64,000 nucleotides of DNA from Eshraghiella sp964414835 (GTDB lineage: Bacteria; Bacillota; Clostridia; Lachnospirales; Lachnospiraceae): positions 1-64,000 of the forward strand of contig CAYPWY010000001.1 in assembly GCA_964414835.1 (NCBI GenBank). The letters run 5' to 3'. Positions 16,948 to 25,171 of this stretch are shown piece by piece. The notes below the pieces were generated by a model, which ran no database searches, was not told the origin of the DNA, and saw nothing but the letters and a program-made list of their open reading frames with translations. Within the stretch, counting starts at the first letter, position 1. Every line of letters begins with the position of its first letter. The position numbers and the translations under genes were made by a program.

Positions 16948-18036
16948 ATGATTACAGCAGGCTTTATCGGCTTGGGACTTATAGGCGGTTCCATTGCCAA
17001 GGCTTTCAAAAAAGCCGACCCGTCCATTTACATAATCGCATACAACAGAAGCCATCCGCCTCTTGATATGGCAGTGGCAGATAAGGTGGTTGATAAAGGA
17101 ACCTATCAGGTTGACGACACATTTAAAGCCTGTGATATTATTTTTCTGTGTACCCCGGTTGAACACAACTCAACATACCTGTCACTTCTTCGTGAAATTA
17201 TCAAGCCGGGCTGTATAATCACAGATGTGGGCAGCGTGAAAGGATATATTCACAATACGGTCATAGAACTGCATATGGAGGACTGTTTTATCGGCGGGCA
17301 TCCTATGGCAGGTTCGGAAAAGACCGGATATTCGGCTGCCAGCGATGTTCTTCTTGAAAATGCCTATTATGCCATAACTCCTACCGTAAAAACTTCCGAT
17401 GCGTCACTTCAGTTTTATATAAAGCTGGTTGAATTGACCGGAGCGATTCCTATTGTTACCGAACCTGACAAGCATGATTATGCGGTTGCAGGAATAAGCC
17501 ATGTTCCACATCTCATTGCTTCAAGTCTGGTCAATCTGGTTCATGATAACGATACTGATGATGAGCTTATGCGTATGCTTGCGGCAGGCGGTTTTAAGGA
17601 CATCACCCGTATTGCCTCATCATCTGCGGACATGTGGTCCCAGATATGTGTCACCAACCAGACACAGATTACCAATCTTCTTGACTGCTACATAGATGCA
17701 CTCATTAAAGTTAAGGACTATGTTATATCGGGCGACAGACATGCTATTTCAGATATGTTTGTCCGTTCTAAAGAATACAGGGATTCCATTAATGTGGGAA
17801 CAAAGGGTCCTATTCTGGCACGCAGTGTTTTATATTGCAGCATAGAAGACAAGGAAGGCGCCATAAGCGCAATAACACTGCTGCTTTCCGAAAATAACAT
17901 CAGCATCAGGAATATTGAAATTATACATAACCGCGAATATCAGGACGGTGTGCTTATGATTGACTTTTACGATGACAAAGCATTAACCTCTGCCAATGAT
18001 ATACTTACCGGTAATGGATATACCATACATACATAA
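16948..18036 (+). CDS. tyrA: Prephenate dehydrogenase with ACT domain
   Basis: 362-residue enzyme converting prephenate to 4-hydroxyphenylpyruvate in tyrosine synthesis. The NAD-binding Rossmann motif GLGLIGGS is at residues 8-15. The active-site region with GGHPMAGSEKTGYSAA (about 114-129) is characteristic, and a helical dimerisation domain follows. A C-terminal ACT domain (about 290-360) probably binds an aromatic amino acid for feedback control, as in other Firmicute TyrA proteins. CAGGAG precedes the ATG by about 6 nt. It forms a two-gene unit with aroA. Confidence 0.95.
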   Translation: MITAGFIGLGLIGGSIAKAFKKADPSIYIIAYNRSHPPLDMAVADKVVDKGTYQVDDTFKACDIIFLCTPVEHNSTYLSLLREIIKPGCIITDVGSVKGYIHNTVIELHMEDCFIGGHPMAGSEKTGYSAASDVLLENAYYAITPTVKTSDASLQFYIKLVELTGAIPIVTEPDKHDYAVAGISHVPHLIASSLVNLVHDNDTDDELMRMLAAGGFKDITRIASSSADMWSQICVTNQTQITNLLDCYIDALIKVKDYVISGDRHAISDMFVRSKEYRDSINVGTKGPILARSVLYCSIEDKEGAISAITLLLSENNISIRNIEIIHNREYQDGVLMIDFYDDKALTSANDILTGNGYTIHT

Positions 18037-18054
18037 ATAAACGAGGATTTTACT

Positions 18055-19335
18055 ATGGATTTTAACAGCGTTATGAAAATAAACGGCACTGTCAAGGTGC
18101 CAGGAGACAAATCAATCTCACACAGAGCAGTTATGTTCGGCTCCATTGCCAAGGGAACAACTGAGATAACGGGTTTTTTGCAGGGTGCGGACTGTCTGTC
18201 CACTATCTCCTGTTTTCGGAAAATGGGAATTAATATTGTCAACAACGGTGACACTGTGACGGTGCATGGAAAGGGAATACATGGTCTTTGCGCGCCTGAA
18301 TCAATGCTGGACGTGGGAAACAGCGGAACCACCACAAGGCTTATAAGCGGAATCCTGGCAGGTCAGGATTTCACCAGTACCCTTAACGGTGATGCTTCCA
18401 TTCAGAAAAGACCAATGGACAGAATTATCACTCCTCTCAGGATGATGGGCGCCGATATATCAGGTCACGACGGCACAACGCTTGCTCCTCTTACAATTAA
18501 AGGACATCCCCTCAATGCCATTGACTATTTATCGCCTGTTGCCAGTGCTCAGGTCAAATCCTGTGTGCTTTTGGCTGGGCTTTACGCCGATGGCTGCACA
18601 AGTGTTACGGAGCCGTCGCTTTCGCGCAACCACACAGAGCTTATGCTCTCTGCTTTCGGTGCGGACATCCGCTCAGAGGGATTGAAAGCCTCAGTGCTGC
18701 CTGCCAGACAATTATTTGGGCAGTCGGTTCATGTTCCGGGCGATATTTCCTCTGCTGCTTATTTTATCGCTGCCGGGCTTATTGCCGGAAACGGAGAGAT
18801 TCTTGTTGAGAATGTGGGCATTAATCCTACTCGTGACGGAATAATAAGAGTGTGTCAGGCAATGGGCGGCAATTTAACGATACTTAATGAACGTCTTGCA
18901 GGCGGCGAGCCTGTTGCGGACATTCTTGTACGCCCTTCATCCCTTCACGGAACAGTTGTTGAGGGAGATATAATCCCTACGCTTATAGATGAGATTCCTA
19001 TAATTGCCATTCTTGCCGCATATGCTGACGGCGACACCGTAATCCGCGATGCCGCTGAGCTTAAGGTCAAGGAATCCAACAGAATTGACGCTATGGTTAA
19101 TAACCTTTCCCTTATGGGTGCAGATATAGAGGGTACTGATGACGGTATGATTATTCACGGAGGCAAACCCCTTCACGGTGCCTTAATCGACAGCTATTCA
19201 GACCATAGAATAGCTATGTCTTTTGCTATCGCTTCACTTAATGCTATCGGCACTACAACTATCAGAGATGCCGAATGTGTAAACATATCATATCCTGATT
19301 TTTATGCCCATTTAAAAGAGCTTACCGCTAATTAA
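18055..19335 (+). CDS. aroA: 3-phosphoshikimate 1-carboxyvinyltransferase (EPSP synthase)
   Basis: 426-residue enzyme of the shikimate pathway joining shikimate-3-phosphate and phosphoenolpyruvate. Motifs: VPGDKSISHRAVM (about 15-27), the PEP-loop LDVGNSGTTTRL (about 84-95), and the C-terminal KVKESNRI and YSDHRIAMSFA. GAGG is 8-9 nt before the ATG and the gene follows tyrA after 18 bp. In the class defined by the loop next to LDVGNSGTTTRL it resembles Firmicute enzymes (SGILAGQ). Its stop overlaps the stop of convergent spoIIP by eight bases. Confidence 0.97.
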   Translation: MDFNSVMKINGTVKVPGDKSISHRAVMFGSIAKGTTEITGFLQGADCLSTISCFRKMGINIVNNGDTVTVHGKGIHGLCAPESMLDVGNSGTTTRLISGILAGQDFTSTLNGDASIQKRPMDRIITPLRMMGADISGHDGTTLAPLTIKGHPLNAIDYLSPVASAQVKSCVLLAGLYADGCTSVTEPSLSRNHTELMLSAFGADIRSEGLKASVLPARQLFGQSVHVPGDISSAAYFIAAGLIAGNGEILVENVGINPTRDGIIRVCQAMGGNLTILNERLAGGEPVADILVRPSSLHGTVVEGDIIPTLIDEIPIIAILAAYADGDTVIRDAAELKVKESNRIDAMVNNLSLMGADIEGTDDGMIIHGGKPLHGALIDSYSDHRIAMSFAIASLNAIGTTTIRDAECVNISYPDFYAHLKELTAN

Positions 19336-20635
19336 CCGTAAGCTCTTTATCAAGCAGTTCTGCAAGAGGTTCCATGGCATTATACACTTCTTCATAGGTG
19401 TTGGTCTGGGCACCGGCTTCTATCAGCATTGAACGGGGAACATGATACAGACAGTAACGGTATCCTGATATGTATATACACCTGAAAAAATCCGGATAGT
19501 TCACTGCTCCCAATAGATACATCTTATATGTCATCGCAAGATTTTCCGTAAGATAAGGATTATACAGATAATCAATATCTCCCTGTTCCTTTGTATAGCT
19601 TACCCCATTAAAAAGCATGACCTTTGCTGTTTGTTTTCCGTTAATTGTTGTCACCAGATACGTACTTGCATCCACACCATCCCTGTGTAAATCTATCACC
19701 ACCTGTATTGACGGATTTTCAGCCAGCACCTGATTCAGTTTTTCGTTGGCATAGGTATACGCTTCGCTTCTGTCCAGAACACCTCCCGCAATATCAAAAG
19801 TATCCGTAAGATGCATAACATTATATCCATACTTATCTCTTAAAAGCTCTGTAAGATAGCTGCCTACATCTACTATTGATTTGCCGTTTTGGTCTGAATC
19901 CGCAAACTGTTCCTGAGAGTGCGTATGGAAAATAAGTATCTGGGGAACTGAAGCATCCTTTTCTATGGTAAGATTAACTGCCGTTATTTTTTCCAAATCC
20001 AGCACCTCAGGTCTCAGGCTTGTAACCGATGGAACAACATAGAAGCTGTTCAGCACATAATTGTAATCCATAAGATTATCAATAGAATACACACCTGCTG
20101 CGGCAGCCATTATCTGACTGCCCGAAGAATCTGTTGTGTCAGCTTCATTTGACGGTGAGGTTTCCTTTTCGGCTTCGGACTCGTCCTCTTTTGCGGTATC
20201 CTCTTCACCGCGGGAATGTGTTTCAGTTTCATCGTCTGAGGTCTGCGATTCCACCTCGGCGGTCGATACCTGAGGTTTTGTTTCCTCAATCATATAGTCA
20301 GGTGCTTCCACGTCAGACGGCAGCTCCACATATTGCTTTATATACATATCACCCACCGGAAAAAAATCCCGCATGACAATACTTGCAGCACCATAGTCTG
20401 AGTCAGCATTCTCATAGTTTTCATAGAAGTCATTTATTGTAAATGTATCAATTACAATATCAGCTGCCGCATCAAGAGATTTTTCTTTTACCTTAGCCCA
20501 AAAATCCTCTGCAATGCTCTGGCATCCTTTAAGTATCAGAAATGATACTACAACAATTATAACCAATATAAAAAAGGATTTGAAAATATTTCTATTATTT
20601 CTGCGCTGTCTTCTCATCCACTGATACTTATTCAT
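19328..20635 (-). CDS. spoIIP: Stage II sporulation protein P
   Basis: 435-residue membrane-anchored peptidoglycan hydrolase of the engulfment machinery (SpoIID-SpoIIM-SpoIIP). A basic N-terminus and one membrane helix (about 19-37) are followed by an acidic, Ser/Thr/Glu-rich linker (about 115-172). The SpoIIP amidase/endopeptidase domain covers about 230-430, with zinc-binding candidates in IFHTHSQEQF (His237, His239) and VIDLHRDG. It directly follows gpr, as in B. subtilis. The long acidic linker is longer than in the Bacillus protein. The ribosome binding site is weak. Confidence 0.93.
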   Translation of the reverse strand: MNKYQWMRRQRRNNRNIFKSFFILVIIVVVSFLILKGCQSIAEDFWAKVKEKSLDAAADIVIDTFTINDFYENYENADSDYGAASIVMRDFFPVGDMYIKQYVELPSDVEAPDYMIEETKPQVSTAEVESQTSDDETETHSRGEEDTAKEDESEAEKETSPSNEADTTDSSGSQIMAAAAGVYSIDNLMDYNYVLNSFYVVPSVTSLRPEVLDLEKITAVNLTIEKDASVPQILIFHTHSQEQFADSDQNGKSIVDVGSYLTELLRDKYGYNVMHLTDTFDIAGGVLDRSEAYTYANEKLNQVLAENPSIQVVIDLHRDGVDASTYLVTTINGKQTAKVMLFNGVSYTKEQGDIDYLYNPYLTENLAMTYKMYLLGAVNYPDFFRCIYISGYRYCLYHVPRSMLIEAGAQTNTYEEVYNAMEPLAELLDKELTVN

Positions 20636-20713
20636 TCAGTTCTGCTCTTTCACGGAATATATAGTTCTTTTGTCTGATACAATATATTCTACGCCGGATG
20701 AGGATATTCTCCA

Positions 20714-21622
20714 TTATTTAAACTCATCAAATCCCATACATATGTTTATGCCTTCCGATATGGTAAAGCTCATTCTTTTGATAATGGCATCAATGTCCTT
20801 TGATGTTACATACATTTGGGAAAACTCTTCCGAAATCTGCATGGGTTCCTCAACATTATTGCGTTTTACGCTGTCATATATCAATGTTGATGCATCCACA
20901 ACTGTGGGAACACCTATTGCAATTACGGGGATTCCCATGGTTCTTTTGGTTATTGCTTTTCTGTCATTGCCTACACCTGAGCCCGGATGTATTCCTGTGT
21001 CTGTCAGCTGTATGGTTGAATTAAGTCTTCTTATGCTTCGTGCCGCCAAAGCATCAATAACAATCAAAATATCAGGCTTGGTTTTTTTGATTACGGCGCT
21101 GATTATCTCACAGGTATCCATTCCGGTCTGTGCCATAACACCCGGAACAATGGCACTTGTAACCGCAAATGCCCCTTCCACTTCTTCATAACCCATATAT
21201 TCCACAATATGCCTTGTTATAAAAAGATTGGATATAACCTTTGGACCAAGGGCATCTGAGGTTGCTTCACGGTTCCCAAGCCCTACTACAAGAATCTTCG
21301 GAGTTTTGGTGTCCCAGTGATACGCATCAGTTATCAGCCTTCTAAGTTGTTTTGAAAGAGCCTTGGATATTTCCCTGTGAGTCCCATTGTCCGGCTTTGC
21401 AAGATTCGGCACTTCCATTGTTATATAAGTGCCTACAGGTCTTCCGATTATCTGTGCTCCTCCTCTGTTCAACACATCCATTCTTATTATATTTATATCG
21501 TGTTTACAATCTTTTTCTTCCGAAACTCTTACACCCTTGATTGCACTGTTATCTTCTGATATACTGTTCTTGGCTTCAAGGGCAAGGTCAGTTCTTATAC
21601 GTGTCAATGTTTTTTCATTCAT
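20714..21622 (-). CDS. gpr: Germination protease GPR
   Basis: 302-residue spore-specific endoprotease (family M/A25) that degrades small acid-soluble spore proteins at germination. Conserved segments include LVVGLGNREATSDALGPKV (about 108-126), the GVMAQTGMDT loop and the IVIDALAARS strand with catalytic Asp. The N-terminal RTDLALEA resembles the site where the GPR zymogen cuts itself. I start at ATG 21620-21622; a GTG one codon earlier is also in frame, but AAGGAG is better spaced for the ATG. It faces rpsT divergently and is followed by spoIIP. Confidence 0.95.
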   Translation of the reverse strand: MNEKTLTRIRTDLALEAKNSISEDNSAIKGVRVSEEKDCKHDINIIRMDVLNRGGAQIIGRPVGTYITMEVPNLAKPDNGTHREISKALSKQLRRLITDAYHWDTKTPKILVVGLGNREATSDALGPKVISNLFITRHIVEYMGYEEVEGAFAVTSAIVPGVMAQTGMDTCEIISAVIKKTKPDILIVIDALAARSIRRLNSTIQLTDTGIHPGSGVGNDRKAITKRTMGIPVIAIGVPTVVDASTLIYDSVKRNNVEEPMQISEEFSQMYVTSKDIDAIIKRMSFTISEGINICMGFDEFK

Positions 21623-21679
21623 CACATTGCTCCTTAAGGTTTGTGTTATTATTTTGTAATTTTTTTCTTCAATTATGTA

Positions 21680-21708
21680 TTGACATTACGGAATTCATAT
21701 AATAAAAT
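21680..21708 (+). promoter_or_regulatory. Promoter of rpsT
   Basis: -35 TTGACA at 21680-21685, 17-bp spacer, -10 TAAAAT at 21703-21708. It leaves a leader of about 75 nt before the TTG start, long enough for S20 feedback control, though no structure is obvious. Confidence 0.7.
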
Positions 21709-21790
21709 ATTACAGTGTGTTTATGTCAGAATGCCCGTGTCTGTTTTGACATTAACAATATATTTTTACAAATAATTGGAGGTGCCTGAA

Positions 21791-22054
21791 TTGGCTAATA
21801 TTAAATCTGCTAAGAAAAGAATTTTAGTTAATGCTACTAAGGCCGAGAAAAACAAGGCCATTAAGTCTAAGATTAAAACTTACATTAAGAAGGTTGAGGC
21901 TGCTGTGGCTGCTGCTGATAAGGCTGCTGCTAATGACGCACTCAAGGCTGCTACTATTGAAATCGACAAAGCTTGTTCTAAGGGAGTTTTCCATAAGAAT
22001 AATGCCGCAAGAAAGGTTTCACGCTTAACTAATCTTGTTAATGCAATAAACTAG
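21791..22054 (+). CDS. rpsT: 30S ribosomal protein S20
   Basis: 87-residue basic, helical protein that binds the 5' domain of 16S rRNA. The family opening MANIKSAKKRILVN is seen if translation starts at the TTG at 21791-21793, which has GGAGGTG 6 nt upstream; an in-frame TTG five codons earlier lies in the ribosome binding site itself and can be dismissed. TTG start codons on rpsT are also known in E. coli. The Ala/Lys-rich middle (about 35-65) is typical. It sits between holA/cellulase and gpr. Confidence 0.96.
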   Translation: MANIKSAKKRILVNATKAEKNKAIKSKIKTYIKKVEAAVAAADKAAANDALKAATIEIDKACSKGVFHKNNAARKVSRLTNLVNAIN

Positions 22055-22193
22055 AATATAATTTAGGATGTATAACGGCTGCACATCTTAAAACCGATGA
22101 AACACGCATTGCAGGTTTCGTCTGTTATTGCGGCAATAGCCCAACAACTGCCCTTTCGGGCTTGTCTGCCTGGCTCGTTGCCCGCATATATTC

Positions 22194-22227
22194 AAAAACC
22201 CCCCGCCATACGGTGAGGGGCTTTTTT
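22194..22227. terminator. Bidirectional terminator between rpsT and the cellulase gene
   Basis: Stem formed by CCCCGCC and GGTGAGGGG arms (22201-22220) with a T-run on the plus side (22222-22227) and an A-run on the other (22194-22198), so it can end transcripts from both rpsT (+) and the GH5 gene (-). The 140 bp before it, after rpsT, holds small hairpins (GATGT/ACATC, GCCC/GGGC) but no gene. Confidence 0.8.
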
Positions 22228-22232
22228 GTATT

Positions 22233-24080
22233 CTATTTACCTGCAATAAAATCCCGCAGCCATTTTCCTGTTTCCGACAAATCATCGGTGCTCCAGCCTG
22301 ATGTCTTGGAACAGCCTGAAGCTATAAGTGACGACGTTTCACTCTTATTACTGAGGTTCCAGCCTGCATACGATATATTGTAACTGTTAATCAAGTCTTT
22401 CCACGCCTTAGCTGAATCATAATCTATTCCGCCGTTACCTGACGCATCACATATGCTGAACTCAGATATGAATACAGGGGTTCCTGCCGCCAGCGCAGTT
22501 TTCAGCCTGTTACGCAAATCATCCTTATGGGTCGCCGCATAGAAATGAAGCGTATACATTACATTCTTAGGATTGGCTACAGGATTAGCTGCAACCTTAT
22601 CCACCTCCTGGGACCATGTGGGAGTTCCAACAAGAATTATTGCATTAGGCGCATTATTCCTTATTACGGGAATCACCTCATCAGCATATTGCTTAATTGT
22701 ATTCCAGTCAACATTCCCATTAGGCTCGTTGCATATTTCATAAATCACATTCACATTCTTACTGTATGTCTTTGACATCTTATCAAAAAAGGCTATGGCA
22801 TCCGACTTATATGTGTTGGGATTACCGTCGCTTAATATATGCCAGTCAATTATTACATACATTCCAAGCTCAGTACAGGCTTCGACGCCTTGGCTTACAA
22901 GAGTCTCCATGGATGACTTGTCAGCACCGCTGCAATATCCTCCCTCGCCTGTATACATTGCAAGCCTTATTACATTGGCTCCCCATTCATCTCTTAAAGT
23001 CTTAAACGCATCCTTGCTGACATACTGTGGAAACCATTGAAGTCCATGAGTGCTTACGCCCTTAAGCTGGTATTTGGCACCGTTACGGTCCACAAGGTCT
23101 GTTCCGCTTACTGAAAGCTGTCCATGATTGCCAACCGGTGTTCCGCTTTCCAGTTTCGGCGGTGTATACGGTGTAACCTGAGACGAGGTACTGCCGCCTG
23201 ATGGAGATGAACTGCTCTGGCTTCCCTGTGTGCTTCCGCCTGTGGAACCTGATGCCACATTGGTAGTATTTCCGCTATATGAAAATGCTGTCAGCGTACC
23301 TGTGGAAGACACTATTAATCCTATGTCCGAAACACTAGCCCCCGCAGCAATTTCCGTATTATAGTCAACAGGCTCTATTACAATCTTACTTCCCGAAACC
23401 GTACATGTGCAGTTCCAAAAGCTTTTTATTTCTATATCCGTTCCGGCATCCTTACTGACGGTCCATGATTTTATTCCTACGGAGGATTTATTTGTAACTG
23501 TTCCGGACAGTTGATAACATTTTCTGCCGTTCTCCTCCCAACTGTTAATCACTGTAAATTCCGCCACATATGAGGCATTGGTATTGACCACAGCCTGCGT
23601 TGTGTCCGGCTCAGGAACTGCTTCCGGCTGTGTCTGTTCAGACGGCTTAACGGTTACCGCTTCCGCAGTTTCCGTTGTAGTTTCCTGTTCCGTTTCGGAT
23701 TCTTTTTCCGTTGTTTCCTCAACTGTAGGCTCCGTAGGCTTGGATGTATCCGTTTCACTGACCTGGGTATCAGTATTATCCCATGTTGTCATATCCGCAA
23801 CCGCTGCTGCCGGAATATTGTCTTTTCTAAGCTTTATTACCCCTGACAGAAAAAGCGCATTAAAAACAACAACAGCCACTACAAGAAAAGCCAAAGCTGC
23901 TATTATGGTTTTTTCTTTGGTCCATCTGCACGGTCTCTTCTTTGAAGACACTTCAATATCATTTTCTTCCGGAATAATATCATTATTTTCTTCTGAAACA
24001 GCCTCATTGTTTTCTTCTGAAATTATTACGGCGTTCTCTTCTTGAATTAATCCGTCATTTTTGCCGTTACTGTTATCCAT
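22233..24080 (-). CDS. Membrane-anchored GH5 endoglucanase with CBM2-like module
   Basis: 615-residue type II membrane protein, probably an endo-1,4-beta-glucanase on the cell surface. Order: acidic cytoplasmic tail with EEN repeats (about 14-42), one transmembrane anchor (about 58-80), Thr/Glu-rich linker (about 100-165), a beta-rich CBM2-like carbohydrate-binding module (about 168-270), a Gly/Ser linker, and a GH5 catalytic domain (about 320-612). The acid/base Glu452 is in YEICNEPN and the nucleophile Glu540 in VFISEFS, with other GH5 motifs such as IIDWHILSDG and GVSTHGLQWF. Start is ATG 24078-24080 with GGAGAG upstream. It lies 24 bp after holA, an unusual partner, and no other polysaccharide gene is near. 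Confidence 0.92.
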   Translation of the reverse strand: MDNSNGKNDGLIQEENAVIISEENNEAVSEENNDIIPEENDIEVSSKKRPCRWTKEKTIIAALAFLVVAVVVFNALFLSGVIKLRKDNIPAAAVADMTTWDNTDTQVSETDTSKPTEPTVEETTEKESETEQETTTETAEAVTVKPSEQTQPEAVPEPDTTQAVVNTNASYVAEFTVINSWEENGRKCYQLSGTVTNKSSVGIKSWTVSKDAGTDIEIKSFWNCTCTVSGSKIVIEPVDYNTEIAAGASVSDIGLIVSSTGTLTAFSYSGNTTNVASGSTGGSTQGSQSSSSPSGGSTSSQVTPYTPPKLESGTPVGNHGQLSVSGTDLVDRNGAKYQLKGVSTHGLQWFPQYVSKDAFKTLRDEWGANVIRLAMYTGEGGYCSGADKSSMETLVSQGVEACTELGMYVIIDWHILSDGNPNTYKSDAIAFFDKMSKTYSKNVNVIYEICNEPNGNVDWNTIKQYADEVIPVIRNNAPNAIILVGTPTWSQEVDKVAANPVANPKNVMYTLHFYAATHKDDLRNRLKTALAAGTPVFISEFSICDASGNGGIDYDSAKAWKDLINSYNISYAGWNLSNKSETSSLIASGCSKTSGWSTDDLSETGKWLRDFIAGK

Positions 24081-24104
24081 TATATCTCTCCATTCAAACA
24101 CACA

Positions 24105-25070
24105 CTATAATGTGCTATATTTCACAAGCAAAAGCTCTACCGCATACTTATCTTCACATTTACCGGACTTCACGTTATTTTCAGCACACACGCAGTCTTC
24201 AACTGCCTGCCTAAGCTGTTGCATGGTGTAGTGCTCTGCTCCTGACACATACCTTCCCACAAAAAAAGGTCTTATCCCCAGCCTTCCGGCTATTTCAGAA
24301 TTACCTGCTCCGCTCTGCTTCATATCTTTCACTGCCAAAAGCTGTGAAAACTGTCTTCCCATCAACGCCAAAATCTTCATAGGCGGCTCCTTAAGCGCCA
24401 GCAAATCCCCATACAGACGCATAACCTGATTGGTCTTACCTGCTGACATTGCGTTAATCATATCGAACACTCTGTCCTCAGGTCTTGGGGCAATAACTTC
24501 ATCTATGTGGCATCTGCTTACCACATCATCATCTCCTGTATAGGATATAAGCTTTTGAGCCTCGTTATACAGGCTGTTCATATCCGGTCCGGCTTTCTCG
24601 ATAAAATAGCGCATATCATTTTCGGTTATTTTCTTGCCCTCCGCTCCGAAAATCTTAACAGCCCAAGTCATAAGTGCTTCCTCTGTCTGTGATTTCATCT
24701 CACAGACATGTCCTGTATCATTAACAGTCTTATAGAGTCTATTGCGCTTGTCGACCTCGCTTTCCACAAAAACAAAAACAGTAGTTTCAGGAGCTGTCTT
24801 AACCAGTTCAGTCATTTCCTCTGAACTGCTTTTGAAAAATCCGCTGTCTTCAATCATTATAAGTCTGCGTTCTGCAAAAAACGGCATTGTACGGCTTGTA
24901 TCGGCAATATCTGACACATCGGCGTCTTTCCCCTGATAATAAGAAAAGTTCATTGTGTCATCTCCGCATATGGCTTCCCTCAGCTTATTTTTGTAATTCT
25001 TCTTCAGGTAATCCTCCTCGCCATACAACAAATATGACGATGCGAAAGTCCCTTCTTTAATATGCTTCAT
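24105..25070 (-). CDS. holA: DNA polymerase III subunit delta
   Basis: 321-residue clamp-loader subunit that opens the beta clamp. The N-terminal AAA+ fold opens with SSYLLYGEEDYLKKNYK (about 10-26) without a real Walker A, as is usual for delta; the lid and C-terminal collar domains follow (about 195-320, with EPPMKILALMGRQFSQLLAVK). I prefer ATG 25068-25070, as AAGGA precedes it; the ATG four codons upstream has no ribosome binding site. Position after comEC and before rpsT matches B. subtilis. Confidence 0.92.
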   Translation of the reverse strand: MKHIKEGTFASSYLLYGEEDYLKKNYKNKLREAICGDDTMNFSYYQGKDADVSDIADTSRTMPFFAERRLIMIEDSGFFKSSSEEMTELVKTAPETTVFVFVESEVDKRNRLYKTVNDTGHVCEMKSQTEEALMTWAVKIFGAEGKKITENDMRYFIEKAGPDMNSLYNEAQKLISYTGDDDVVSRCHIDEVIAPRPEDRVFDMINAMSAGKTNQVMRLYGDLLALKEPPMKILALMGRQFSQLLAVKDMKQSGAGNSEIAGRLGIRPFFVGRYVSGAEHYTMQQLRQAVEDCVCAENNVKSGKCEDKYAVELLLVKYSTL

Positions 25071-25171
25071 AATTTCCTTCATAGTAATATTTTAACATAA
25101 TTGTCTTCCAAAAACAACTGCTCCTGCACTACGGTATCAAACCGGTATAAACCTTTCAATCAGTCACATTA

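Noticed and set aside
19328..21622. Sporulation sigma factor promoters for spoIIP and gpr
   Set aside because: I looked for sigma-F/G type -35 and -10 motifs before both genes and found no match good enough to report.
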